Source: Escallonia rubra (lineage: Eukaryota > Streptophyta > Magnoliopsida > Escalloniales > Escalloniaceae). Taken from it: 64,000 bases of DNA. The position numbers and the translations under genes were made by a program. Each line of letters starts with the position of its first letter. Position 1 is the stretch's first letter. The notes beneath the pieces are model-generated. The model did no database searches, was not told where the DNA came from, and worked only from the letters and a program-made list of their open reading frames with translations. The stretch lies in contig JAVXUO010001451.1 in NCBI GenBank assembly GCA_033065855.1, positions 40,349-104,348 on the forward strand, written 5' to 3'. This document shows positions 1 to 13,100 of this stretch, piece by piece.

Positions 1-1918
1 TTATCGTGTATCATTTTTCTCCCACCCTCTAGCTGAACCAAGATTGTCCTATAGTGATAAAAAGCAGATAAAGAAGGGTGATTTATACCAAAAGAATATG
101 TAGTGCACGAAAAGAGCAATACCGTTAATACCGATAATATGTACACAGAAAGCAACAGAAGGAGGACGAAGAAGAAGAGAGAAACATAGAGTTGAGATAA
201 TGTCATCATGTAGGGCATTTACAATCGATGCCGCATCAAGCATCAATAGGGTCAATTGCACTGGGCGCCCCTAAGTTTGCTCGCAATAGCGTGCTGCGCC
301 CCAAAGTTTATTTTAGCTATCTCGCACCACAAACTTACTTTAGTGTGGCACTAATCACCCTCCGACCATATTCTGACCAAATTTCAGGCGAAAATTTTGA
401 TATGGCTGAACTCAGGAGGGCATTTTTGGAATATTAAGTCAAAAAATGCGGATCTGGGGTTGATTGTGCCCATTGAGGAAGAAGGGATCTAGGCTTTGTT
501 TATGGTAGAAATTGATGGTTGTGGTGGGATCTAGCGTAGAAATTGATGGTTGTGGTGTGATGGGTTTCTGTAATGGTGGCTAAGGTGGCGGCAGTCTTTA
601 GAAAGGAGGTGGCGGCGACAATCGAGAAAGGAGGTGGCGGCGGGTTTGGTGATTGGTGGAGGCCGTGGGTGGTGGGCATGGGTGGGAATGGGCTGCATGG
701 GGGGGGGGGGGGGTGTTGGGTATTGGTTCTGACATCAAATACTTCTTGGAAGAAGGCACATACTCCAAGCTGTTGGAGGGCTTCGGTTCAGCCCTTGTGT
801 ACTTTCACAACGTTTTGTTGGAATTTAGTTTAAGAAAGTTACAATAGAATAGATATACTTTGCGGGATGTCATTCTCAGTTGTCTTTTAAGGACATTAGA
901 CCACCTTGTGGGGTGGGGTTCTGGTAGAACATTGGAAAGGGATTGCATTTTTCGGCAGCATATTAAATTCACAAACACAGTAGATGTGGTATTTTTCTTT
1001 TGAATCGCATTTCTCCAAACTTCTCCAAACATGAATCTTGTTAAAAAATTCTGTTTTGGGAACCTAGGTACTTGTTAAGAGTGTAACTCTTTTGCCTCTG
1101 GTTGTGTATATTGGAACACTTGTTGTAACTAGAGGTAATAGCGACTACAAATATCTATCCAGCTGCATTTATCTTTTCCCTCCTACAATGCATCCTCAGC
1201 CATAAACAAGGACTTATCGTGTATCATTTTTCTCCCACCCTCTAGCTGAACCAAGATTGTCCTATAGTGATAAAAAGCAGATAAAGAAGGGTGATTTATA
1301 CCAAAAGAATATGTAGTGCACGAAAAGAGCAATACCGTTAATACCGATAATATGTACACAGAAAGCAACAGAAGGAGGACGAAGAAGAAGAGAGAAACAT
1401 AGAGTTGAGATAATGTCATCATGTAGGGCATTTACAATCGATGCCGCATCAAGCATCAATAGGGTCAATTGCACTGGGCGCCCCTAAGTTTGCTCGCAAT
1501 AGCGTGCTGCGCCCCAAAGTTTATTTTAGCTATCTCGCACCACAAACTTACTTTAGTGTGGCACTAATCACCCTCCGACCATATTCTGACCAAATTTCAG
1601 GCGAAAATTTTGATATGGCTGAACTCAGGAGGGCATTTTTGGAATATTAAGTCAAAAAATGCGGATCTGGGGTTGATTGTGCCCATTGAGGAAGAAGGGA
1701 TCTAGGCTTTGTTTATGGTAGAAATTGATGGTTGTGGTGGGATCTAGCGTAGAAATTGATGGTTGTGGTGTGATGGGTTTCTGTAATGGTGGCTAAGGTG
1801 GTGACGGTCTTTAGAAAGGAGGTGGTGTCAACAATCGAGAAAAGAGGTGGCGGCGGCGGGTTTGGTGATTGGTGGAGGCTATGGGTGGTGGGCATGGAGG
1901 TGGGAGTAGTCTGCATAT
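1..1918. repeat. 1213-bp-offset tandem duplication
   Basis: Positions 1-705 recur at 1214-1918 with a constant offset of 1213 bp. The first ~590 bases look identical; after that the copies differ by scattered substitutions and small indels in a GGTGG-rich stretch. The duplicated block includes the left end of a TIR transposon (249 and 1462). Because the first copy starts at the window edge, the true left limit is unknown. Small reading frames inside, such as the 70- and 69-codon ones, are duplicated with it and resemble nothing known. Confidence 0.9.
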
Positions 1919-2168
1919 CGGTGGTGGTGGTGTTGGTAAAGATGGAAGGTGGAAGATGGATGAAAGAGAGAGAGGGAGGGGTGATTTGCCAAAAATGTCC
2001 CCCAAAGTTTAGTTAAATTACCCCTCCAATGAGTTCATTGGCCGGAATGTGATCACGGGATGTTTCGTGCCACACTCATGCAAGTTTGTGGTGTATGATA
2101 GCTAAAATGAATTTTGGGGTGAAACGCGCTACCGCGAAAAACTTAGGGGCGCCCAGTGCAATTGACCC
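1462..2168. mobile_element. Non-autonomous DNA transposon with long TIRs
   Basis: The left end starts GGGTCAATTGCACTGGGCGC and the right end is its reverse complement, ending at 2168. The inverted similarity continues inward for roughly 120 bases at about 75-80% (shared stretches include TTTTAGCTATC and CACCACAAACTT). The 707-bp body is a GGTGG/CCACC-rich spacer with no transposase. Long TIRs and no coding capacity suggest a MULE-like MITE, but no convincing target-site duplication is visible (the 9 bases on each side do not match). A second left end at 249 belongs to the truncated tandem copy. Confidence 0.75.
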
Positions 2169-4715
2169 AACAACAATATAAAAAACCGCGATTTGCAAGA
2201 GAAATGCTGCAATTTAGGGAAGGGGAAGCGTGTGGCGGTGTACAAGGCTTAACCACCATCTAACAAAGCTAAATGATGCCGTATTGGCCTAACTTTATTT
2301 CCTTTCTTTTTCCCTCTTTTTCTCGTCCATCTTGGCTGAGCCAATGGCTCCTGTTGCTGCTGAGTGCTTGAGCTTGATCTTGAGTGACTTGCGTGGATTT
2401 CTGGGCACAACAGAATAAAACGGAAACCCGAGTGGGAGAAGAGGAACAATAATAAAAAGGTGGAAGCTGAGGGTAACAATTCCCGGCCACATCAGTTACG
2501 TGCTTTGCAACATGTGTCCCAGAGAGGCAGAGATCATTTCGTATGACAGTGATTATCTAATGAGTGACTGTCAAGAAGGTCAAAAAAAGTAATACAGTCA
2601 TACATGCTCATATCATAGTCATACGTGGCTGTCTCTTTTTTTGGTGCATTGTGGGAGCAAGGCTCCCAAGTAAATCACTAGCCTATTACAACCTTCCTCT
2701 GGGTTGACCTTCAGACGCATCCTCGAGCAAATTCTCCAGCAAAAAGTTTGGTGGGTCTTCCAAAACCTGCATCCCTTGTTCAGTTGCATACCTTTCTTTG
2801 CCGTGCATTCCCTCCATACATGCTGAATAAAGCAAAAGTCCACAGCTACCTCATCACTGGTCTCATATTGCTTATAGTCCTCCACATCTGATGTTGATTA
2901 TCCACCTTTTCTATCATCTGTACCAATCTCGCGCAGTCTGATCCGACCCTTAATATTGGGACTCTTCTTTCCCATGCCAATGGCTATCCTTTCTGCACAG
3001 CCCATAATTCTGCTTCCTTCACTACTAGATCTCGATGGTAGTTGCTATAATGCTGTTAATTTCCTTGGCCCTGGCAAGGATAGTGAATAAGGGCTCCCTT
3101 GAGGGATCTTTGGATGGCTCGTGAACCTTGTCCATCCCCAAACTGAGTAAATTGTTTCTATGAAAACAATCTCCCACCTTAGCCCTCAAACTTACAACTT
3201 GATTGGTTGGCTGAGTTCCAATCTAACCACTTGGTCGTGTCCAGGTTGAAGAATTAAGTTTGGCAATTTCACCGTAGAGTAGGAGCAGGGAAGATTAAAG
3301 AAGTTTAAGGCGAGGTGGCGAGACTAGTACTTGCTAATGCAACATTCTTGGACCTTATGGCTGTCACACCAAATTTTTTTGACAGAAAAGATTATTCTCG
3401 ACAAAGGAGAAATCATATTGGCTTATTGGAGATTCTCATTTTCTTGGAGCCTCATAGTTTTAGAAGAAAAAACTGGAGTGGCATCCTTGTGCTTTATGAA
3501 CAGTTTCTTAAAGAGTATGGTCTGGAGACTGACGTTAAGATGGGCTGTGGGAGGAGTACAGATGCTACTTCTTGGATGCACTCCCTCATCCCCAGGCCAG
3601 ACAGATTATGGTGCTTTTCCATTCATGTTGGTCAGTTTTGAGGTTGATGTAATTGCTATGTCTCGCAAGCTGCATGAACCTGGTATTTGAGAGGAGTTCA
3701 AACGTTTCATGTTTTAAATTTCTGAAAATGGAGGGATCGATGACATCAGGACTTGAGGCATTTTAGTTTTGGCGGTGGCATGTATTAGCTTATGGCCACT
3801 GTTTTTCGAGAAGGATTAGGATGGTGAAAGAGGGGATCATTTCATAGACTTGAATACTTCTGTTTGGTAAGTCGCACTATACGCATTCATGTTTCAATGA
3901 ACGTCTAATGGAGATGTTGAGGATGTGAGAGATGGATTCATATTAAAGTCGAGAAGGCAGAAGAACATGTTAGTTGGGATTTCACAGTGCACATTTTGAA
4001 GTACCAATAATGATTTTTTGGCGCCAAAGGACTTTATTTGCCTTGTTGAGAGACTTCTGGCTGGGAGGAGGTAACTTCTGGGGAGTGAGACCAGTGGAGA
4101 TATATCCAGAAGATTTTGTTTTCTATGCTTGAGCTTCAAAAGGTTGTTTGGGAAACGTCTTCCACTAGCATTGTCTTTGTGATTGACAATATTGCATGAA
4201 GCATATGTCTAGTAGTATATTGTGTACATGATGCTTGTTCATAGCTGTTGCGCAACCTGAAGACATCATAGTTCTGTTTGTTTCTTCCTTTAATCACCTT
4301 TAGAGGTATCAAGCATTGCTTTGGGATTAGACACTGAAACCTTTTTAAAACCATATATCTGCTTATTAAAATGATGAAAATTCATGTACTATGCCGGTCT
4401 GAGCATTGTGCCTTGGATTTAATTGAAACTTCTGCTGTAAATCTCAGCACCGAAACAGATATCTAGAACATTGGGAGAGCATATACAATTAGGCTAGAGC
4501 TTCTTTAGTGCTATAGAATGCCCGGAATTTTGCATTAGCTTGAGCATCTGACTTGGGCTGTTAAGAAAACCTTCTTTATAACCTACAGTCTGTACTTCCC
4601 GAAAAATACCTCTTGTACACTGTTTAAGATCACGTACAAAGACGGCTCCCGACTTCTCTTGGAATGATTTGTTTTTCTTTAGGCAGTTCTGTAACTATTT
4701 CTTAACAATGTGCAG
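2169..4715. other. Intergenic, no recognised gene
   Basis: About 2.5 kb with only short overlapping reading frames. The minus frame at 2619-2885 and the plus frames at 3315-3690 look mildly coding-like but are broken and match no family I recognise. The region 2640-3110 could be a decayed retroelement relic on the minus strand, without a diagnostic motif. Confidence 0.5.
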
Positions 4716-5016
4716 ATCTCCACAATCGGGATCACGTGCTCTTAAAACCCGTGCTGATCATCAACTTGGAGGTGAAAGATAATCACGAAGAGGCGGCAAT
4801 AGGAGGTCGGCTTACTCTAGCTTTATGCCAGGAGGTGATTCTGTGCTTTTTGAAAGCTTTGAACATCCATATCCTATCTATTATTTGCTGGACTAAGCAC
4901 ACTTTTATGTACAGCTTGAAGCAACAGAAAATTGGGAAGATTCAATCGACGATCTAATCATTGCTTTTGAGAGGCAGCACCGCAGGAAGCTTTTGTATAG
5001 CATCTCTTTCTATTGA
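4716..5016 (+). pseudogene. Terminal-exon-like stretch of unidentified gene
   Basis: After a splice-acceptor-like TGCAG at 4711-4715, one frame reads as low-bias coding sequence (a part containing RRSAYSSFMPGG) but has an in-frame TAA early on. After a second acceptor-like TACAG at 4911-4914, the frame 4915-5016 is open for 33 codons to a TGA (it begins LEATENWEDSIDDL). I do not recognise the family. The point of interest is position: the tandem array's left breakpoint (about 4952) lies inside this last exon, so units 2 and 3 begin with a fragment of it (the part reading AFERQHRRK) fused to P450 intron sequence. It may be the real 3' end of a gene upstream or a relic. Confidence 0.35.
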
Positions 5017-5822
5017 ATCTACCATGTACAGTATCAGTTCTGCCGATGGATGACCGGACGATGATCATTGTTTCTTGTTATTCTTCTTCTGAACGTTTGG
5101 ATCAATAAAAAGAAGAATATTATACATCTAGTGAAACTCATTGGCTTGCAAGTTGGTGGTCTAATCTAGCTTTTGCTTCATTCATATCTGTGATTTTGAA
5201 GTTTTAGCAGTTAGATTGTTCCTTAAAATTGGATGGTCTCAACCATTCTTTCTCAAAAGGAGCCAAATGATAGAAGTTACGAGGAAAAGGACTGATCAGA
5301 CAAATGGCTTAGAAAGTTTTTGGCAGTTTGGTATAGAACTGTTCTCAATATATTGAATGTAATCTTCTCCCTTGGATGGAGACTACTGGAACATAGATAT
5401 TCAAGAGAGGGGACCAGAACCAGAAAGAAAATGAAGTTGAATGGAACTTGAAGCATCAATACCACCTGTATCCCCTTTTCTCCAAGAAAAATTGTTGAAA
5501 TCTTTGATAAAATTTGAACAAAATCTTATTACAGATTTCTCTTTTACAAAAAAAAAGACGGGAATTGACATTCGAGATCTATTTTTTTACCATTTGGGCT
5601 TTACTTTTTTTATCGATAAAGGTTTAATGAATGTCACTATTGTTTTTCCCTTTGTTGAATTTAGTCACAGATTCACATGACTGTAATCTCTTTATGTTGA
5701 AAAATGTAAATCCAAGAGGCTACTGGCAAATTAATGTAATACCTTTTGTTATTAATATTGTTCTCTTATATATTGAAAAAGAATCTTAAGTTATAAATAA
5801 AAAAGCACAAAAAGAAAGTGGA

Positions 5823-5896
5823 TGCTCTCGTTGAGAGTCGAACTCAAGACCTCCCGCTTACTAAACGGGTGCTCTAACCAACTGAGCTACGAGAGC
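5823..5896 (-). tRNA. tRNA-Thr (AGU)
   Basis: On the minus strand a complete 74-nt cloverleaf can be read. It has a 7-bp acceptor stem GCTCTCG/CGAGAGC with discriminator A, D-arm GCTC..GAGC, anticodon arm CCCGT-TTAGTAA-GCGGG with anticodon AGT, variable loop AGGTC, and a perfect T-arm TTGAG-TTCGACT-CTCAA. A T-run lies just 3' (plus-strand A-run near 5808-5812), as expected for RNA polymerase III termination. The sequence encodes no CCA, which is normal for a nuclear tRNA gene. It is the only intact copy of three; the other two array units hold degenerate relics. The element decodes ACU (and, through inosine, other Thr codons). Confidence 0.93.
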
Positions 5897-5960
5897 ATTA
5901 CACCATTCCTATATTTTTAATATACTTAACAGAATTAATTTTTAATCCTATCCTATCGAC

Positions 5961-6100
5961 ACGTGTCGGCCAATGACCATGGTAGGATGCATAAACCTAT
6001 GAAGCCCGTGAACCGACAAGACTTTTCAAAACACAAGTACAGTCAGTCAGGCTACAAGCCTCTCTTTATATCCAACACAACACAACACCCACTTACCATC
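5961..6100 (+). promoter_or_regulatory. CAF1-1 upstream region with G-box-like palindrome
   Basis: An ACACGTGT palindrome containing CACGTG lies at 5961-5968, followed by GGCCAAT and, ~100 bp on, by TTTATATCC (TATA-like) around 6065. Unit 2 keeps the palindrome (18190-18197). In unit 3 the equivalent reads ACGCGTGT, and a transposon lies just downstream. Regulatory function is inferred from the motif and its conservation only. Confidence 0.4.
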
Positions 6101-6579
6101 TTCCACATTTTCTTTCTGACCTCACTTCCAGACACTTCGCAATGTGAGCTCTAAACAGGCAAAAACTGCTTTACTCAAAGCCCTATCTACTCTCTCTTTC
6201 TCTCCCCCTCCCTCCTCCCATAAACCCTAGAACAAAAGCATCATTTTCACCTTCCGTTTTAGCCTCCATTTGAATTTGAACTAGTCTAGAAAAAACCAAC
6301 CCCCAAAAAAATACACCTTCTTGAATCGGAGACACAAAAGTTCACAGCTTTGTGGTCAGATCTCGTTTTCCATTCGATTTCTGAATTATTTACTGTTATT
6401 ATAGTTGTGGGTTCTTTTGAAAGTTATGAATTCATGCCATTTCGTGCAGCTTTGGATTGATTTGGTTTGGCTATTTCTGTTGTTCTCTTTTCTGGGTTTT
6501 GCAGATTTAGGGTCTTGATATGCATATGGTGTGTTTTTGAATAGGGGTTTTTGTGGGCTTATTCGATTTTGTGGAGAAA

Positions 6580-7404
6580 ATGTCGATTTTGTCCAAGAGT
6601 GATTCGATTCACATAAGGGAAGTGTGGAATGGTAATCTTGAAGATGAGTTTGTGTTAATCCGCGATATCGTTGATGACTATCCCTTTATAGCGATGGACA
6701 CTGAGTTCCCTGGCACTGTTCTTCGCCCTATAGGGACTTTCAAGAGCTCAACTGAATATAATTTTCAGACCCTTAAGGCCAATGTTGACCTTCTGAAGTT
6801 AATACAAATGGGTCTTACTTTTTCTGATGAAGAAGGGAATCTTCCCACCTGTGGGACTGATAAGTACTGCGTCTGGCAGTTTAATTTCCGCGAGTTTAAT
6901 CTCAACGAGGATGTTTACGCGAATGACTCGATCGAGCTGTTAAGCCAGAGTGGCATTGATTTTAAAAAAAACTTTGAAAAGGGCATTGATGCGAATCGGT
7001 TCAGCGAGCTACTGATGTCTTCTGGGATTGTGTTGAATGATAATGTGCACTGGGTGACCTTTCACAGTGGGTACGATTTCGGTTACTTGCTTAAGCTTTT
7101 GACTTGCCAGCATCTGCCCGATACACAAGTGGGGTTCTTCAATTTGATCAACATGTATTTCCCCACACTGTATGATATCAAGCATCTGATGAGATTCTGC
7201 AATAGCCTTCACGGTGGGTTGAACAAGCTTGCGGAGCTCCTGGATGTTGAGAGGATTGGTATCTGCCATCAAGCTGGTTCGGATAGTCTGCTTACTTGTT
7301 GTACATTCCTGAAGTTAAAGGAAAATTTCTTTAGTGGAACTCCTGAGAAGTATGCTGGTGTGTTGTATGGCCTTGGTGTTGAGAATGGACAAATTACTTA
7401 TTAA
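6580..7404 (+). CDS. CAF1: CAF1-family poly(A) deadenylase, copy 1 (catalytic set complete)
   Basis: This is an intronless 274-codon frame encoding a CCR4-associated factor 1/POP2-type 3'-5' exoribonuclease, the deadenylase subunit of the CCR4-NOT complex that shortens mRNA poly(A) tails in the cytoplasm. The start chosen is ATG 6580 (MSILSK), the usual plant CAF1 N-terminus; the frame is open upstream only through non-ATG codons. All DEDDh residues are visible: D40 and E42 in MDTEFPG, D166 in [10 protein letters not shown]230 and D235 in [11 protein letters not shown]. The C-terminus [10 protein letters not shown] is family-typical, and length matches the usual 270-280. An AATAAA follows at 7433. 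The 5' leader may contain an intron (TTTTGCAG acceptor near 6500). Plant CAF1 genes are often intronless and stress-responsive. This is the only one of three array copies with a full active site. Confidence 0.95.
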   Translation: MSILSKSDSIHIREVWNGNLEDEFVLIRDIVDDYPFIAMDTEFPGTVLRPIGTFKSSTEYNFQTLKANVDLLKLIQMGLTFSDEEGNLPTCGTDKYCVWQFNFREFNLNEDVYANDSIELLSQSGIDFKKNFEKGIDANRFSELLMSSGIVLNDNVHWVTFHSGYDFGYLLKLLTCQHLPDTQVGFFNLINMYFPTLYDIKHLMRFCNSLHGGLNKLAELLDVERIGICHQAGSDSLLTCCTFLKLKENFFSGTPEKYAGVLYGLGVENGQITY

Positions 7405-9019
7405 GAAAACAATATCGATGTTTTAAATTATAAATAAAATCTATTTGTTGGAGTACATGTATGTTCAATGTTGTGATATCTTGTTTTCCTTCACTGTAAT
7501 TACTGTTTGTTCCTTATTTGAACTCACACTGTGATTACTGTTTGTTCCTTATTTCAACCCCCCCCCACCCCAACCCACACGTGCCCGCACCATTTAAGCT
7601 GAATTGTCTCTTCTTGTTGGAAATGCCAATGCTACTGATAAAGCAATCAAATTCCTGCTGTAGCATGATGTACAATGATACAAAGTAGTATTTGCTTTTG
7701 CAAAAGCCAATACTGCCGACCAGTAGAATTTTCCGTCTAAAACTTGCTGTTGGAATCACATCTGGTATATAGTTTGGCTTGGATTGTGTTTATACTGCAT
7801 TCACTGGACCTAACAAATATAGTATAATGCTCTTATGATTTCAATTGATCTGGTTTAGACTAAATATGTGCTTGCAAACGAGGCAGAATCTAATGAAAGG
7901 AAATTTTTGGTTTAGTAATCTTCTACTTCTGTTTGTTGACGAGCAAAGCAAAATCAAAACTTTGTCGCCAGCCCGAGATATTTCCTGTATGGATTATTTA
8001 CAATGTTGACCGGCTTCGTGAAGGTTGACGTACATGAAATAACTTCCTCATCCCTTCTTTCCTTGACACCGCAGTCATTAATCATCTTCTCATCCTGGCT
8101 TTGGGGTTCGTTTTTGTTGTGGCATGACCTGTTTGATATTATATTGACCAAAGGAAAAAGACTCTTCCACAGTTGAAACTATCCAAGTTAAAGGTGCAGA
8201 AATGACCTCTTCTGTTAATATTTGTTTCTTCTCAAAGGTATGCAATGGCCACTTCCTTTGTGCCCCTACAGAATCATCTATCAGTAATATTTTAGTAGAT
8301 TCCTGTAGTTTTGTTTTGTTTTTTATTTGCTTAATTTGATGGTAAGGATAATTGCTGATATTATCTCAATTTGTCTGAACTTGCTTTCTGACTATTGCAA
8401 TCTTTCTAAGGAGTATCAAGTGATGAGATTGATTTTTCAGTTTGTGTTTATTTAACGGCTCAAACTACTCATTGACATGGTTAGTTGATTCTGAACCCAC
8501 TTAAAATTTTGAAAGTTCATGTATATCTAGATTGTTGTTTTATGTCCCCTTCCCCAAGCAGATTTGAAAAGTAATGAATTCCATACCTTTATATTGCATC
8601 TGCAAACCAAAACATCCATCAGAATTCTCTTCTTAGCTGTGAATAGTGGATAGAACCTTCGACTGCATGCACTATTAATATCTTCTGGCTGTTAAGAAAC
8701 TGTATTGGACAATGTTGGATTCTGAGCTAAGCCTGTTCTTCGAAGTGTAAGGATGAGTAACTCTGCTTACCGCCTTCAAAGCTTCTCAGGGAAATAAATT
8801 CATGTTTAGAATATTTGATCTTGGTAACTTTCGTCCCTGCTGGAGAACTCTACGGAGTTGGCTGCGCCAAAGCCTACTGCTTATATATCTCATTTGTTTT
8901 GTAATCGGAAGACTTCTGTAACATCTAGTATGGCCTTTCTTTTTTCTTAATTTTCTGACTGAATTGGACTTTTTTTGGTTATTATGTGTGTTATTACCAT
9001 ATTACCTGTTGCTATCTAG
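7405..9019. other. Spacer 3' of CAF1-1, no gene recognised
   Basis: AT-rich sequence, closely paralleled in unit 2 (19406-21018) and, for the first ~700 bp only, in unit 3 (32965-33690). Short minus frames (74 and 65 codons) recur between units but carry substitutions and no known motif. No RNA gene or transposon end is apparent. Confidence 0.5.
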
Positions 9020-9960
9020 TATGTTTATTCGATGCCAGCACTGGAGAAGGTATTGGTATAAGAAGGGCATTGGAGAGATATCATACGGAACGCGTTAGGC
9101 ATCCAAAGGGGAGGGCTGAACCAGATTCGGTCTTGTTCTCATCAACCTGAAAAAGAAAGATGTTCAGGTGACGGCATTTCATTGTCTTTTTCATGTATCA
9201 TAGTTCAGGTTTTGAATGGTTGCGTTGCTAATCTTATTCACCCACCAGCTTCCCTTGGTCTACATAAGAAGGTGCATTTATTTGTCTTTTTTTATCATTA
9301 TTTTGTGTGTCTATGCCTGTGAGTGTGTGTTGGTGGGGGGGAATATTTTCTATTGACTCCACTATTCTTACTGCATCTGTCTTTTTTTCTCCCATAGAGC
9401 TCCCTCTCTCTCTCCCTCCCTCCCTCCCTCCCTCCCTGGCAGTTGTATCTATCAGGTCACGATACCATGTCCACTCACGAGCTTTATCATGCAGCTGCAA
9501 CTTAGGTTGAGAAGCATTATCGTATAGGAAAAGCAAAATATAGAAATACATTGTTGGCTAAGGAATTCAGGGCCTAAGCTTCCTGAATCATTACCACGTA
9601 ACAGCAACTAGAAACTTGTCATAAAGATTTAGGTCCTGCCCTCCGTCCCCATCACCTCCAGGAGAAATGGTGGGGGGGAGAGAGAGAGAAAGATGCAGTA
9701 GGTGGTTTTTGATGCGTCCAGAGGCTCAATGCTCAAACTCTTACGCAGCCTAGATGATGCTTTTTGGTTATGTCTTTGTGATATACAAATAAAACTTTCT
9801 TGTTTATGCCAGATGTCTGCTATGTTGGAACTAGAAAAACTGGATGCATCAGTACAAAAAGGAAGTGGCTCATCACGATGAAGCACTTCGAACACTTGTA
9901 TAAATGGCTAGAGGTAATGCTAGAAACAGATTTAATGAAGGGAAGGAGTTTCACCACTTG
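9020..9960 (+). pseudogene. Degenerate exons of an unidentified plus-strand gene (unit 1)
   Basis: A 148-nt block bounded by TAG and CAG|GTGACG has a frame matching the better-preserved unit-2 version (GIGEISYGTVWHPKG), but here it is broken by changes near 9094 and at AACCTGAAAAAG. A second block after TTTATGCCAG (from about 9811) begins MSAMLELEKLDASVQ and then frameshifts; downstream codons read as a charged helical segment. Between them lies a TC-rich microsatellite at 9405-9437 (CTCC/CTCT units). I do not recognise the family. Both blocks sit in the same order in unit 2 and are absent from unit 3. Confidence 0.4.
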
Positions 9961-10101
9961 AAAGGGGAAAATGCATTGCCCATGCTAAAGGTTGTTATGC
10001 TTATGCATATGCACTTTATGTTCCTTTGCAATGTTTCTGCTGCTTTCTGCACCATATATAGTTGCTGCAGTTGCATCAAAACTCGAACACTACCATTTGT
10101 C

Positions 10102-13100
10102 TCAACGCCTTCTACGCTTCCTCGATATCTTGTCCATTGCATAAGCGATATCCTCCTTTAATGTGGCTTTCCTCTCCCTTTTTGAAGTTCCACAGTTCTG
10201 GTACAATGTATCTCCCACTAGGGTTGTACTCATTCATCTCCTTGAAAGCTGTTGCTACGACTCCGTACACGTCCTTCCCTCATTTCTCCCCTAATGTTCT
10301 CAGCTTGTTCCCTTCATCTAACATTTCCTGCATTTTGCAACATCACTCACTTGATTAATAACTTGTGCAAATCGTGCAGGTAACCAGTTCTCTTTGCCAA
10401 TTTTTAGATTGTTATGACTTGGAGACACGGATTGATTGAGCTTGTTCATGGTCATTGTTCTTAAGATGAAGGTTCCTATCTTTAAAGCTCAAGCAAGAAT
10501 ATGATTGGCAGTACGCAAAAGTATATGGTATGATGAATGGTTTGAAATTCAAATACTTCATGCCTGTCCCCTGATGAAATTTAATCTATTGATAAGATGG
10601 CCATAGTTTATGCCATATTGTTTGTAGCCAGTAACTCAGGCAGAGTTGCTAGCAGATTTAGGCCTAATAAAGGTTATGCGACAGGTTTAGTCAGAAACTT
10701 TGGTCAAAGAAGTGTAAAAAGTCGTGATAATGGAATTTCAGGTAGCCTTGACTGCAAGAACTAGAAATAGAGTAGAGATAGGATACATACCTCATTGCCT
10801 TCCCCTTCAGTTTCGAGGACTTTGAATGGATGGCGTCCAGGATCCTGAATTTACTCTTGCCATTTGGAGCATAACAAGGCTGCCTTCTCCATTGCTGTGC
10901 GATTTAAATATCTTCTTTTGCATTCCTGTTGAAATGGTCTTAAACTATGGTCTCCCATTCTCTTGATTCCAAAAGTCGTGCAACCACTTAACAGCTTCGT
11001 CTTACCTAATAGGCAAATATAAGCCACTTCATTGACATCTAAGTATGAGATCTCGTATAATTGTAGAAACTGCACGGGTTTCATCGTAAACGTAAAACGT
11101 GTAAATATTACACAATTGTTAGGGCATATTAAATTTCTTTGATATTGACTACAATCTCCGGCAGCGAATGGTAATTGTGACATAAAAGAATCGAAGAAGA
11201 CAATTGTACCCTAATCATTTCCTGGTAGGGTGCTTGTAAGTTGTAACTGGTCATTCATTTTACGCTCTTTCACACCGAGGGCTAGACTCAGCTCCTCTTT
11301 TTCCTTCAACCCTTCCTCAAATTCCATCTTCTTCCGCACACTTGGATCACTTCCTTGCTAGATCTCAAATCCTCTATTTCCAACTGCAGCTGCTGTTTTG
11401 CATCTAACTCTTTCTCTAATGCAAATATCTTTTCCAAAGCTGCCTTTTTCTCTCCCTTGAACAGCAAAATTAATTGAATGGGAAGGACTTTAAATTAATT
11501 TGTGCAGAAATAAATTTCAAAGAGATGAGGAGGCCTGGCATGAAATTGCGATACCTGTTGCTCTTCAAGCAGCGTCAAGACATTATCATTGGCTTTTAGT
11601 TGCTTCTTTGATCCAAATGGAGTGATTCATCTTTCTGGTATCCGTTGGAGAAAGGATGGCATTAGCACAAGCATCTTCACTCTTCATGAAGATAACTTCT
11701 AATGGTATAATTTCAGTCGGCCTTCATTTAGTTGAAATCAAGATTTACCTTTGTCTTCTCATCCTCAATTATTCTCCTTTAAAGGTGGGTTAAGGCTTCT
11801 TGCTCTGACAGTTGTTTTTACCATTTGCCAACAAGTTCCCTCTTTGATTCCAATTCAAACTTCATTTAATCACTTTCCTCCAAAGTCCTACGAGCGTGTT
11901 CCTGTGTCACATGCTGCATCCTTTCCATTTCTGGCAAATAACTTAGATACATGTTAATCATTAATACCTTTGTGTATCAGATAAACTGATGGTCCTGCAG
12001 GCGTATGAAACTATGAACGTCGTTGTCAGCTTCTAGTCTTATCCCTTGCTGTCACTATGACCATGAAATTACAAGTGTCTATTTCTGCTTGTGGATATTA
12101 AAAAGAGGACGGTTCATTTGTCTGGTTCTGAGAAAGTAGATAGGTCTCATCTTGTTCTAATGACTGACATGATTATGCAGCAAACCTGCAACTTTTGTTG
12201 TAAACAAGCAAGCCTACAATTTCAGTTACTCGTAAAGGTGCTAACTTTCGTTGTAAGCCCGGTGCATCTTTTCATCCTCTTCAAGCATCCTACTTAGAGA
12301 CGTACTCTTCTCATTTTACTTGTGCTGCAAGTCATTTATGTTTTCATTTGAGCTAGATCAGCAACCGGAATGTTCCTTTTCTCTGTGGTTTTGTCATGAT
12401 GCTAGATGTTGTTTCCAGTTATGCTTTCTCAAGAAGATAATTTGTAATTGGCACTTCAGAGTGATAGTCGTCTGTCTGCTTGTGCACACCATCCATAGAT
12501 ATCCAAACCAGGGTGTCTTCTCGGTGCATCCCAACTTTATTGGCTCCGAAATCTTTCTAAAGTTCCATGACTTATTGAATCCCTTCCAATCTTCACTGCT
12601 GAAGTGCAATATAGCACACCCTGCAAAGCCTTTTTCAGTCGACAATACCTGGACATGTAATGGTTTATACTTGCAGAATTTTCTCAGCCATGATTTGTTT
12701 TCTGTGTGTTTCTTCTCTCATGTTGTCCTTGTCCTAATATTGTCAATGTTACCTTTGCAAGGGGAAACAAACAGTTCATCATGCCTCGCATTTTTAATGA
12801 CATTTTTCTGATCAAGAGTGCAACTTATGGCATCTATTTGAGCTAGGTCCTTTCCCAAGTACTTTGCCAAGGCTAGATGGTCGGCCTACCACTCCTGTTG
12901 GGTGAACCTGTACCTACTCCAGAGGCATGCTGTTGAAGCTCACCGTAATGGCACTCTTGTTTCCTCTTTCCTGCACAAAAGGGACATTTAAAGGTGCCGT
13001 TTGGATTCTTAAATTTTTATTTTCCAGCTTTTAGGTGTCTTAGGGCTTCTGTTTATAATGATTAATCTCAGATTCACTTAAATCTGACTCTTCTGCACTG

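Noticed and set aside
6553-6579. N-terminal extension of CAF1-1 from a GTG codon
   Set aside because: Plant nuclear genes start at ATG; MSILSK at 6580 is the family start.
9405-9440. Possible CRISPR-like or satellite repeat
   Set aside because: It is a simple CTCC/CTCT microsatellite without spacers; CRISPR arrays are not expected in plant nuclear DNA.
12320-12811. 163-codon plus-strand frame opposite the FDM pseudogene
   Set aside because: It is the antisense shadow of the XS-domain exon; the minus strand carries the recognisable FDM sequence.
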